From Bacteroidota bacterium (GTDB lineage Bacteria > Bacteroidota > Ignavibacteria > Ignavibacteriales > Melioribacteraceae), in NCBI GenBank assembly GCA_021814855.1, contig JAKAHQ010000094.1, positions 1-6,766 on the forward strand: a stretch of 6,766 nucleotides of DNA. Reading direction: 5' to 3'. Both the position numbers and the translations under genes were made by a program. The notes below the pieces were generated by a model, which made no database searches, was not told the origin of the DNA, and was given only the letters and a program-made list of their open reading frames with translations. Within the stretch, counting starts at the first letter, position 1, and each line of letters opens with the position of its first letter. Shown in pieces: positions 1 to 5,063 of this stretch.

Positions 1-492
1 GGCGCTCAAATTGTAGAATTAACTTACGAAGGATACGGACCCGGCGGCGTTGCCCTGCTGGTTGAAGTTGCGACAGACAACAAAAACAGAACCGTTGCTG
101 AAATTCGTCACCTGTTCGGAAAGAACGGCGGCAATATGGGAGAAACCGGTTCGGTAGCCTGGATGTTCGAGCGTAAAGGATTAATTACAGTTAAGCGAGA
201 AAACAAAAGCGAAGATGAGATGATGGAAATTGTTTTAGATGCCGGCGCAGACGACTTAACCACGGAGGAAGAATTTTTTGAAGTGACAACCTCTATTGAA
301 AATTTTGAGACGGTAAGAAAAATTTTGCTTGAGAAAAAATTTACAGTCGAAAACGCTTCGTTGCAATGGATAGCTAAAAATCATGTGCCGATAAAAGGCG
401 ACGAAGCCGAAAAGGTAATGAAACTTGTCGAAGGAATTGAAGAATCCGACGATGTTCAGAATGTTTATACCAACGCGGATTTTATTGAATGA
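1..492 (+). CDS. yebC: YebC/PmpR-family regulator, 3' part (5' end outside window)
   Basis: The reading frame is open from base 1, so this is the C-terminal 163 residues of a protein that is usually about 240-250 residues; roughly 80 N-terminal residues are missing. The visible start carries the family signature: YEGYGPGGVALLVE, then TDNKNRTVAEIRHLF, then GNMGETGSVAWMF. An acidic segment (DAGADDLTTEEEFFEV) and a C-terminal DDVQNVYTNADF close the protein, as in the family. YebC proteins were first described as DNA-binding transcriptional regulators (PmpR); some members have since been tied to translation of difficult peptide stretches, so the molecular role of this copy is open. The ATG at 136 is an internal methionine, not the start. 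The gene sits 16 nt upstream of ruvC, and yebC next to ruvC/ruvA is a widespread bacterial arrangement that suggests co-transcription. Confidence 0.95.
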   Translation, partial: GAQIVELTYEGYGPGGVALLVEVATDNKNRTVAEIRHLFGKNGGNMGETGSVAWMFERKGLITVKRENKSEDEMMEIVLDAGADDLTTEEEFFEVTTSIENFETVRKILLEKKFTVENASLQWIAKNHVPIKGDEAEKVMKLVEGIEESDDVQNVYTNADFIE

Positions 493-508
493 TGCGCCGG
501 AAAATTAG

Positions 509-1045
509 ATGAGAATACTTGGCGTGGATCCCGGGACAGTTTTTACCGGCTACGGGATTATCGATTTCGATAAGAACGAATTGAAATTCATTTCCGCCGG
601 TGTAATCAAATTACCTGCTGTTAAGTCGATGCCTCCCCGTCTTCAAATTATTTACGATGAATTAAACAAGCTGATGAAAAAATTTAAGCCGGATGAATTT
701 GCGCTCGAAACCGCCTTCTATGGAAAAAATGTCCAATCAACGCTCAAGATCGGTTACGCAAGAGGCGTTTCTATGCTTGCGGCAATGCACAATAATTTGG
801 TTATAAAAGAATATTCTCCGCGCGAGATTAAAAAATCTGTTGTAGGAAACGGCGGCTCGTCCAAAGAGCAGGTTCAATTCATGATAAAGAAATTGCTCGC
901 CATTAGGAAAACCAAGATGAAGTTCGATGAAAGCGATGCGCTTGCCGTCGCGATTTGTCACGCATTCAAAGCTACATCGCCTACGAGGAGAAGCAAAAGC
1001 TGGAAAGAATTTATTGATGCCAATCCTGATAGAGTTATTGAGTAA
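509..1045 (+). CDS. ruvC: Holliday junction resolvase RuvC
   Basis: Crossover junction endodeoxyribonuclease. As a dimer it makes paired nicks in Holliday junctions brought to it by RuvAB in late homologous recombination and repair, in the cytoplasm. The protein is 178 residues, close to the usual 165-190. The N-terminus MRILGVDPGT is the classic RuvC start and fixes the initiation codon. The four metal-binding acidic residues of the RNase H-like fold are all visible: Asp7 in VDPGT, Glu67 in ALETAFYGKN, and Asp140 and Asp143 in FDESDALAVAICHA. The segment around residues 102-121 (EYSPREIKKSVVGNGGSSKE) matches the basic DNA-contacting region. Translation may depend on yebC, because the upstream Shine-Dalgarno is poor (CGGAAAA). 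ruvA follows after 43 nt. The gene appears intact and functional. Confidence 0.97.
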   Translation: MRILGVDPGTVFTGYGIIDFDKNELKFISAGVIKLPAVKSMPPRLQIIYDELNKLMKKFKPDEFALETAFYGKNVQSTLKIGYARGVSMLAAMHNNLVIKEYSPREIKKSVVGNGGSSKEQVQFMIKKLLAIRKTKMKFDESDALAVAICHAFKATSPTRRSKSWKEFIDANPDRVIE

Positions 1046-1088
1046 TAAACCTTATTTTCAAATAGTCGCTTATTAAATTCTAAGAATT

Positions 1089-1676
1089 ATGATTGGTTAC
1101 CTGCGCGGAAAAATAATTTCTAAGAAACCTACCAAACTTTTGCTGGACGTCAACGGCGTCGGCTACATTGTTAACATATCGATTTCGACATTTGAAAAAT
1201 TAGCCGACCGGGAAGAGGCCGCGCTTTACACGTATTTAAGCGTTCGAGAATCCGCAATGGATTTATACGGATTTTATTCTCTCGCCGAAAAAGAAATGTT
1301 TGAATTGCTGATAAGCGTAAGCGGAATAGGACCAAAATCAGCTCAAGGTATTTTATCCGGAATTCAAATTGAAGATTTGAAAGACGCGTTAAGAAATGCA
1401 AATATTTCCCGGCTCGTTTCGATACCCGGCATCGGCAGAAAAACCGCCGAACGATTGATGGTTGAACTAAGGGACAAAGTTGAGTCCGTTGTCGAAGTGG
1501 GCGAAAGTACGACGTCGACGGTTTCAAACGTGCGCAGCGATGCAATTGCCGCGCTTGTGAATTTGGGATACAATCAAAAAGTTGCAGAGAGAATTGTACG
1601 CGGCATTACCGATCGCACGGCAAATATTTCAATCGAGGATTTAATTAAAGAAGCGCTCGTTGCTTTGAACAATTAG
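1089..1676 (+). CDS. ruvA: Holliday junction branch-migration protein RuvA
   Basis: RuvA tetramers bind four-way junctions and load the RuvB ATPase rings that drive branch migration. The protein has 195 residues, normal for the family. Domain I (about 1-63) is the OB fold starting MIGYLRGKI, with VNGVGYIV. Domain II (about 64-135) has two helix-hairpin-helix motifs, ISVSGIGPKSAQGIL at 75-89 and LVSIPGIGRKTAERL at 109-123. A linker of about 15 residues rich in Ser/Thr/Val leads to domain III (about 149-195, DAIAALVNLGYNQKVAERIV), which contacts RuvB. The acidic pin, Glu-Asp in the E. coli VREDA motif, reads VRESA here (Glu54, Ser55), so one acidic residue is replaced. No clear Shine-Dalgarno is seen before the ATG, and the start rests on the conserved N-terminus. 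ruvB is not adjacent; the next gene is convergent. Confidence 0.97.
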   Translation: MIGYLRGKIISKKPTKLLLDVNGVGYIVNISISTFEKLADREEAALYTYLSVRESAMDLYGFYSLAEKEMFELLISVSGIGPKSAQGILSGIQIEDLKDALRNANISRLVSIPGIGRKTAERLMVELRDKVESVVEVGESTTSTVSNVRSDAIAALVNLGYNQKVAERIVRGITDRTANISIEDLIKEALVALNN

Positions 1677-1709
1677 ATAAAAAGAAAAGCCCCCTCTGCT
1701 TGAGGAGGC
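1673..1709 (-). terminator. Rho-independent terminator of the blaI-blaR operon
   Basis: Read on the minus strand, a GC-rich stem (1689-1696 pairing with 1702-1709, seven pairs with one mismatch, 5-nt loop) is followed directly by the T-rich run CTTTTCTTTTTATC. It lies 18 nt past the stop of the M56 peptidase gene. On the plus strand no T-run follows the stem, so it should terminate only minus-strand transcription and not ruvA transcripts. The T-tract touches the ruvA stop codon, so the two convergent genes are packed with almost no spare DNA. Confidence 0.85.
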
Positions 1710-1727
1710 CCTGGGTGAAAGGGTTAC

Positions 1728-3794
1728 TTAATTCTCAATATCGATTTTATGATCGTCCGTTAATTCTTTTCCGTAGTGCTTCTTATAGATTTCCAGATAC
1801 TTTTTATGAAGCTCCGGCGAAACCTTCTTGCCGTCAACAATCATTTCTTCCTTTGAAAGTTTAAATCCGTCAATGTCTTCTCCGGGTTCAATTAGATTAT
1901 CTTTTACAAGTTCATCGCGTGTCTCTCTCCAAAATTCTTTGAGCGGTTTCAACTCTTCTTTCAACTTTCCCACATTCTGCTTCAATTCATGCATGCTTTT
2001 TTTGAAAGCTTCGCTGCCGGGTCCGCTCTTTTTCATTTGCTCTTTGAATTCTTTCATATTGACTTTGAAATTCTTCATGTTCTCTTTTAGTTCTTTCATG
2101 GATTCTCTAAAAGCTGCGGTATCAAATTTACATTTACCTAGTTCTTCGCGTAGTTCATCTATGTCAATTTTCGGCACGCAAATTTTAGGAATGTGAATAG
2201 GCGGTATATTAACGGAAATATCCGAAAGGTTCTCCTGCAATTTCTTTTGTAATTTCTCGGTTAATTCCTTTTGAAGAGAGTAATCGAAAACTCCGCCGTC
2301 AAAATCTTCGTAAGGGAACGGCGGAAAATCAAAATCGAAATGAAAATCGTGGTTATACTTAAAGCCCAGGTTTCTCATCTTCTCTCGGTAGGTTTTCATT
2401 TTTTTTCTGAAGTCTTTCATGTTCTCGCGATATTCTTTCCTTAGGGATTCGTACTCGTCCGTCTTCTTTGAAACTTTGTCTTCATATTGTGATAAGTCTT
2501 TATCGGCTACTTTTTCCCCGTCAATGTAAAGTTCTTCAAGTTTTCCGTCGTTTAATTTTGCTTTATACTTTTTGCTTTGGCCATTCTCATCTTCGTAAAA
2601 TTTGACTGTTCTCTTTCCTTTTTTTAGCGAAGTTGTATCCGGCGAGGCAAATGGTTCGCCGGAAGGGGATTCGAGAGAAACATTTTGGCTGACGGTAGAA
2701 AATGGATTTACAAATCCTGTCGAGGCAAGATTTCTCGTTTCGTTTTTAGCCGACGAGGTTGAATATATCGAAACAATTGCCATTGCAGCCAAAAGCAGGG
2801 CAAAAGCCGCGAATCTTATTCCATACGAGGTCTTATTGTTTTTTGTGTTCATACGTTTTATCCTCCTATATAATTTATTTTTCTTTCCTATTATTGCCAG
2901 AGCCAGCACAGATTCGTTTGATTTGATCTGCTGAAGATTGTACAACGCCTTTGAATACGAAAGCGGATCGCCGCAAATTTGTACAGCAATATCGTCGCAG
3001 CAATTTTCTCTTTCGGAATTAATTGCGGATGAGATCCACCAAACAACAGGATGATAAAAGAAAAGAGTTTCTATAAATGATTGAAAGAGATTAACTAAAA
3101 AATCGTAGCGCTTAATATGCGCCAGCTCATGTATCAATATCGCTTCAACCTGGTCGCCGGGCAAACCGGAAAGCATTCCAATCGGCAGCAATATAATGGG
3201 TTTGAGATGCCCGATTGCTATTGGCACTCTTACGCGCGCAGATTCGTATACATGCACCAGCCGGTCGATCTTAACCTTAGCTGCAAATTCCTTTAAGCGG
3301 TTTGACCAGTAACCGTCGATGTCGCTTAATCCAGTGAACCGTAAACGTTGAATGTAGAGTAAACCTCCGGCGAATCTGAAAGAGAAAAATAAAAACCCGA
3401 TTACCCAGGCCGATACTATAAAAGAAAGATGATTAGTAAAATATGTTTTAAAAAAGTCGGGCAGATCGAAGTTGGGTTGCTCGAACACCGGGGTGTAATT
3501 CAAACTTTTGGAAGGTATGTTTTCTGTTCCGGCGGATACAAGAACCAGCTCATCGGCAGAAGAAATTTTCGGCGCCTCATAATATTTAATAAAGGTGGAA
3601 ACAGATAGCAAAGACATAATGAATAACGCGGCCACAGAAATATTATACCGCAGCCGGGCGCTTTTTTTACCGGTGAGCAATAAAATTGTTGCGAGTAAAA
3701 TTGCTACAATAATTCCCTGCCAGATGGAATGAAAAATTGTCCAGCCGATTGCCCGCGTTAATTCTTCCGGTATAAAATTGTTGATGAAATTCAT
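1728..3794 (-). CDS. M56-family membrane metalloprotease, BlaR1/MecR1-like, with coiled-coil sensor region
   Basis: Predicted zinc protease of the inner membrane that probably inactivates the BlaI-type repressor encoded just upstream, by analogy with BlaR1/MecR1. The protein is 688 residues. Hydrophobic segments lie at about 15-41, 50-70, 122-148 and 325-346. The zinc site is HELAH at 222-226, with Glu263 in SERENCCDD as the likely third ligand; both fall in the cytosolic loop before the last membrane segment. The roughly 340 residues after it should be extracytoplasmic. This part has no penicillin-binding domain (no SxxK or KTG motifs in the right setting). It has a module with LYIDGEKV (422-429), a Met/aromatic heptad coil (455-473), a Phe/Asp/His-rich patch (481-499), a Pro/Ile stretch (529-545), two more coils (562-587, 597-618) and a second module with MIVDGKKV (651-658). 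The start lies 2 nt after the blaI stop, with AAAAGGA at 3801-3807 inside the end of blaI. The stimulus is unknown; beta-lactam sensing is unlikely. Confidence 0.9.
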   Translation of the reverse strand: MNFINNFIPEELTRAIGWTIFHSIWQGIIVAILLATILLLTGKKSARLRYNISVAALFIMSLLSVSTFIKYYEAPKISSADELVLVSAGTENIPSKSLNYTPVFEQPNFDLPDFFKTYFTNHLSFIVSAWVIGFLFFSFRFAGGLLYIQRLRFTGLSDIDGYWSNRLKEFAAKVKIDRLVHVYESARVRVPIAIGHLKPIILLPIGMLSGLPGDQVEAILIHELAHIKRYDFLVNLFQSFIETLFFYHPVVWWISSAINSERENCCDDIAVQICGDPLSYSKALYNLQQIKSNESVLALAIIGKKNKLYRRIKRMNTKNNKTSYGIRFAAFALLLAAMAIVSIYSTSSAKNETRNLASTGFVNPFSTVSQNVSLESPSGEPFASPDTTSLKKGKRTVKFYEDENGQSKKYKAKLNDGKLEELYIDGEKVADKDLSQYEDKVSKKTDEYESLRKEYRENMKDFRKKMKTYREKMRNLGFKYNHDFHFDFDFPPFPYEDFDGGVFDYSLQKELTEKLQKKLQENLSDISVNIPPIHIPKICVPKIDIDELREELGKCKFDTAAFRESMKELKENMKNFKVNMKEFKEQMKKSGPGSEAFKKSMHELKQNVGKLKEELKPLKEFWRETRDELVKDNLIEPGEDIDGFKLSKEEMIVDGKKVSPELHKKYLEIYKKHYGKELTDDHKIDIEN
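2043..2105 (-). repeat. Tandem 21-bp imperfect repeats encoding coiled-coil heptads
   Basis: Three consecutive 21-bp units (2043-2063, 2064-2084, 2085-2105 in plus-strand coordinates), each with a TTCTTTCAT/TTCTTCAT-type core, encode successive seven-residue turns with Met at one core position and Phe or Leu at the other. They lie inside the M56 protease gene and could change in copy number. Confidence 0.7.
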
Positions 3795-3796
3795 CT

Positions 3797-4180
3797 CTAA
3801 TCCTTTTCCATTTGATTTAACAAATCACGGATTTTTTTTAATTCTTCTTTCGAGGGCTGAGAATTTCCGAGAGCCTGCATTACAAGATTTGCAGCCGAGC
3901 CGCTGAAAGCCGTTTCCAAAAGTTTATCCAGCAGCACTTTCTGAATCTCATTTTCCTTAATGGCGGCTTTATATACGTGGCTTCTTTCGTTTTCGTCGCG
4001 AACCACCAGATTCTTCTCGTTCATTATCTGCATAATTTTAAGGGTAGTGGTGTAACCGACTTCCTTCTTACCATTCAATTTCTCGTTAACCGTTTTCACT
4101 GTCGATGGGCCGTACTGCCATAGCACCTGTAGAATTTCCAATTCTGAATCTGTCGGTTTTGGAATTTGTCGCTTTGCCAT
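3797..4180 (-). CDS. BlaI/MecI-family winged-helix transcriptional repressor
   Basis: Small dimeric DNA-binding repressor of the penicillinase-repressor family (BlaI, MecI, CopY), acting in the cytoplasm. The chosen protein is 127 residues starting MAKRQIPKPTDSELEIL, the usual length and N-terminus. An in-frame ATG at 4315 would add 45 unrelated residues and place the promoter and operators inside the gene, so it is rejected. AAAGGA 6 nt before the chosen ATG supports the start. Residues about 9-72 form the winged helix, with the recognition helix near VGYTTTLKIMQIMNEKN (41-57) and the wing near RDENERSHVYKA. Residues about 75-127 form the helical dimerisation part, ending KIRDLLNQMEKD. The site cut in S. 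aureus BlaI (Asn-Phe within LVLNF) aligns with LVMQA (99-103), so the scissile pair is not conserved. It is the first gene of a two-gene operon with the M56 protease and probably represses its own promoter. Confidence 0.93.
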   Translation of the reverse strand: MAKRQIPKPTDSELEILQVLWQYGPSTVKTVNEKLNGKKEVGYTTTLKIMQIMNEKNLVVRDENERSHVYKAAIKENEIQKVLLDKLLETAFSGSAANLVMQALGNSQPSKEELKKIRDLLNQMEKD

Positions 4181-4186
4181 TTTAAG

Positions 4187-4192
4187 TCCTTT
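4187..4192 (-). promoter_or_regulatory. Ribosome binding site deciding the blaI-like start
   Basis: AAAGGA on the minus strand, 6 nt before the ATG at 4180. The same sequence at the same spacing precedes the M56 gene (within 3801-3807), which supports both starts. It argues against the longer open frame beginning at 4315. Confidence 0.75.
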
Positions 4193-4222
4193 TTGTTTTT
4201 CTGTTCTTAAGACGCCATGTGT

Positions 4223-4238
4223 TACGAAAAGTTTCGTA
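4223..4238. promoter_or_regulatory. Palindromic operator 1, probable repressor site at the transcription start
   Basis: TACGAAAAGTTTCGTA is a 16-bp palindrome with seven of eight half-site positions matching. It lies just downstream of the predicted -10 of the blaI-blaR promoter, covering the expected start of transcription. BlaI/MecI/CopY regulators bind dyads built on TAC(A)...(T)GTA; the TAC...GTA ends are kept here, with an inner CGAA/TTCG. Assignment to the neighbouring repressor is inference from position and form. Confidence 0.72.
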
Positions 4239-4241
4239 GTA

Positions 4242-4269
4242 AATATACGAAAGTCTTCGTAGAAGTAAA
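4242..4269 (-). promoter_or_regulatory. Predicted sigma-70-like promoter of the blaI-blaR operon
   Basis: On the minus strand, -35 TTTACT (4264-4269), a 16-bp spacer, and -10 TATATT (4242-4247). This gives a start near 4235 and a leader of about 55 nt before the ATG at 4180. The hexamers match the consensus at four and five of six positions. The two palindromes fall in the spacer and at the start site, the arrangement expected for autorepression. Confidence 0.55.
4246..4261. promoter_or_regulatory. Palindromic operator 2, within the promoter spacer
   Basis: TACGAAAGTCTTCGTA is a 16-bp palindrome with six of eight half-site positions matching, sharing TACGAA...TTCGTA with operator 1. The two centres are 23 bp apart, about two helical turns, so two repressor dimers could sit on the same face of the DNA. 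It occupies almost the whole spacer between the predicted -35 and -10 elements. Confidence 0.7.
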
Positions 4270-4295
4270 TATTTTTTATGGTCAAAAATCTCTCC

Positions 4296-4316
4296 CTTCC
4301 GGCTTTGGCCGGCAAG
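4296..4316. repeat. GC-rich hairpin in the divergent intergenic region
   Basis: A perfect stem CCGGC / GCCGG (4299-4303 with 4308-4312) with loop TTTG. It extends through CTT / AAG (4296-4298 with 4314-4316) if one C (4313) is bulged. It is much more GC-rich than the surrounding DNA. No T-run follows directly on either strand, so it is not a standard terminator. It may be a dispersed palindromic repeat; that needs a genome-wide search. Confidence 0.4.
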
Positions 4317-4332
4317 ACAATGTTTCCAATTG

Positions 4333-4388
4333 AATTGACGGAATTTGAATGCCGGCTTAATTGTCGGTTCTACTTTATGACGACAATT
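4333..4388. promoter_or_regulatory. Three AATTGWCG boxes upstream of the sigma factor gene
   Basis: AATTGACG (4333-4340) and AATTGTCG (4359-4366) are direct copies offset by 26 bp. CGACAATT (4381-4388) is an exact inverted copy of the second, across a 14-bp gap. The cluster lies 67-122 nt before the sigma start codon. It may be a binding site for a regulator, or the inverted pair plus the T-run at 4387-4392 could act as a weak attenuator. I see no convincing -35/-10 pair for this operon. Confidence 0.35.
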
Positions 4389-4454
4389 TTTTACAAATTT
4401 GCTACAACCATTTCTTCATGCAGTAAGTCTAATTCCTCAGAAACCGGTAGGAAA

Positions 4455-5027
4455 ATGAGTTTAACAGACTATCAATTAATAATTAACGCGCAGAAGGGCG
4501 ATATGAGTGCCTTTGAGGAATTGGTATTCCGCTACGATAAACACGTGCTGAATATTGCCAAGTCTTTTAGAAACGACGACGACGATGCAAAAGATATTTA
4601 CCAGGAAGTCTTTATGCGCGTTTACCGCGGATTGAAAAATTTTCAGTTCAAAAGCGAGTTTACTACCTGGCTGTTTAGAATAACGACGAATGTCTGCATA
4701 ACTCATCAATCGAGAAAGAAAAATTACGATTCGCTACACCGTGAAATTTCGGGCGATGAAGACAGCTCAACAACTCTTGCGGATACACTTACGGATTATA
4801 AAACAGCGGACGAAATGGCAATTGGCGCGGATATCTCAAAGCATATTAATTATGTTCTTGATGAGCTTCCGCCGAAACAAAAGATGGCTTTCACTCTTAA
4901 ATATTTTCAGGAATATAAGATTAGAGAAATTGCGGACATGATGCAGTGCACCGAAGGCGCAATTAAGAAATACCTTTTTATGGCTACCCATAAAATGCGG
5001 AACAGGTTGAAATACATTTTAAAATAA
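4455..5027 (+). CDS. ECF-type RNA polymerase sigma factor (sigma-70 family)
   Basis: Group 4 sigma factor that directs RNA polymerase to a specific promoter set, normally held inactive by a membrane anti-sigma factor. The protein is 190 residues from MSLTDYQLIINAQKGD. A longer open frame back to 4278 is rejected because the extra 59 residues have no sigma-like sequence and the family N-terminus begins here. Region 2 spans about 20-87, with DAKDIYQEVFMRVYRG (core binding) and FTTWLFRITTNVCITH (-10 recognition). A variable linker follows (about 90-127). Region 4 spans about 132-185, with LDELPPKQKMAFTLKY and the helix-turn-helix YKIREIADMMQCTEGAIKKY. The Shine-Dalgarno is weak (GGTAGG, with only 3 nt before the ATG). 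Thirty-six nt downstream begins the likely anti-sigma gene; blaI is divergent on the other side. Confidence 0.95.
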   Translation: MSLTDYQLIINAQKGDMSAFEELVFRYDKHVLNIAKSFRNDDDDAKDIYQEVFMRVYRGLKNFQFKSEFTTWLFRITTNVCITHQSRKKNYDSLHREISGDEDSSTTLADTLTDYKTADEMAIGADISKHINYVLDELPPKQKMAFTLKYFQEYKIREIADMMQCTEGAIKKYLFMATHKMRNRLKYILK

Positions 5028-5053
5028 ATTTTACTTACGAGAGATTTTCTCCC

Positions 5054-5058
5054 GGAGG
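5054..5058 (+). promoter_or_regulatory. Strong ribosome binding site of the anti-sigma gene
   Basis: GGAGG, 5 nt before the ATG at 5064. It is much stronger than the site before the sigma gene, which would favour making anti-sigma in excess over sigma from a shared transcript. Confidence 0.8.
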
Positions 5059-5063
5059 TTGGA

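Noticed and set aside
136..492. A separate small gene starting at ATG 136
   Set aside because: The frame is open to base 1 and the upstream residues carry the YebC signature, so ATG 136 is internal.
1171..1573. Minus-strand open frames opposite ruvA
   Set aside because: They are shadows of a well-conserved gene, with no recognisable domain and no ribosome site.
1828..2934. Plus-strand open frames opposite the M56 gene
   Set aside because: Their Ser/Phe-rich composition is what the antisense of Lys/Glu/Met coiled-coil codons gives; no family resemblance.
1728..4180. Beta-lactam resistance regulator (true blaR1/mecR1 system)
   Set aside because: No penicillin-binding sensor domain and no beta-lactamase gene nearby; only the protease-repressor architecture is shared.
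4181..4315. N-terminal extension of the BlaI-like protein (start at 4315)
   Set aside because: The added 45 residues do not resemble the family and would cover the promoter, both palindromes and the GC-rich hairpin. MAKRQIPKPT at 4180 has a good ribosome site.
4278..4454. N-terminal extension of the sigma factor (start at 4278)
   Set aside because: The added 59 residues are not sigma-like and come from intergenic DNA with hairpin and box elements. The family N-terminus starts at 4455.
5041..5053. GAGA-GATTT-TCTC mini-hairpin between the sigma and anti-sigma genes, considered as a terminator or attenuator
   Set aside because: The stem is only 4 bp with no T-tract and sits directly at the strong ribosome site; more likely chance.
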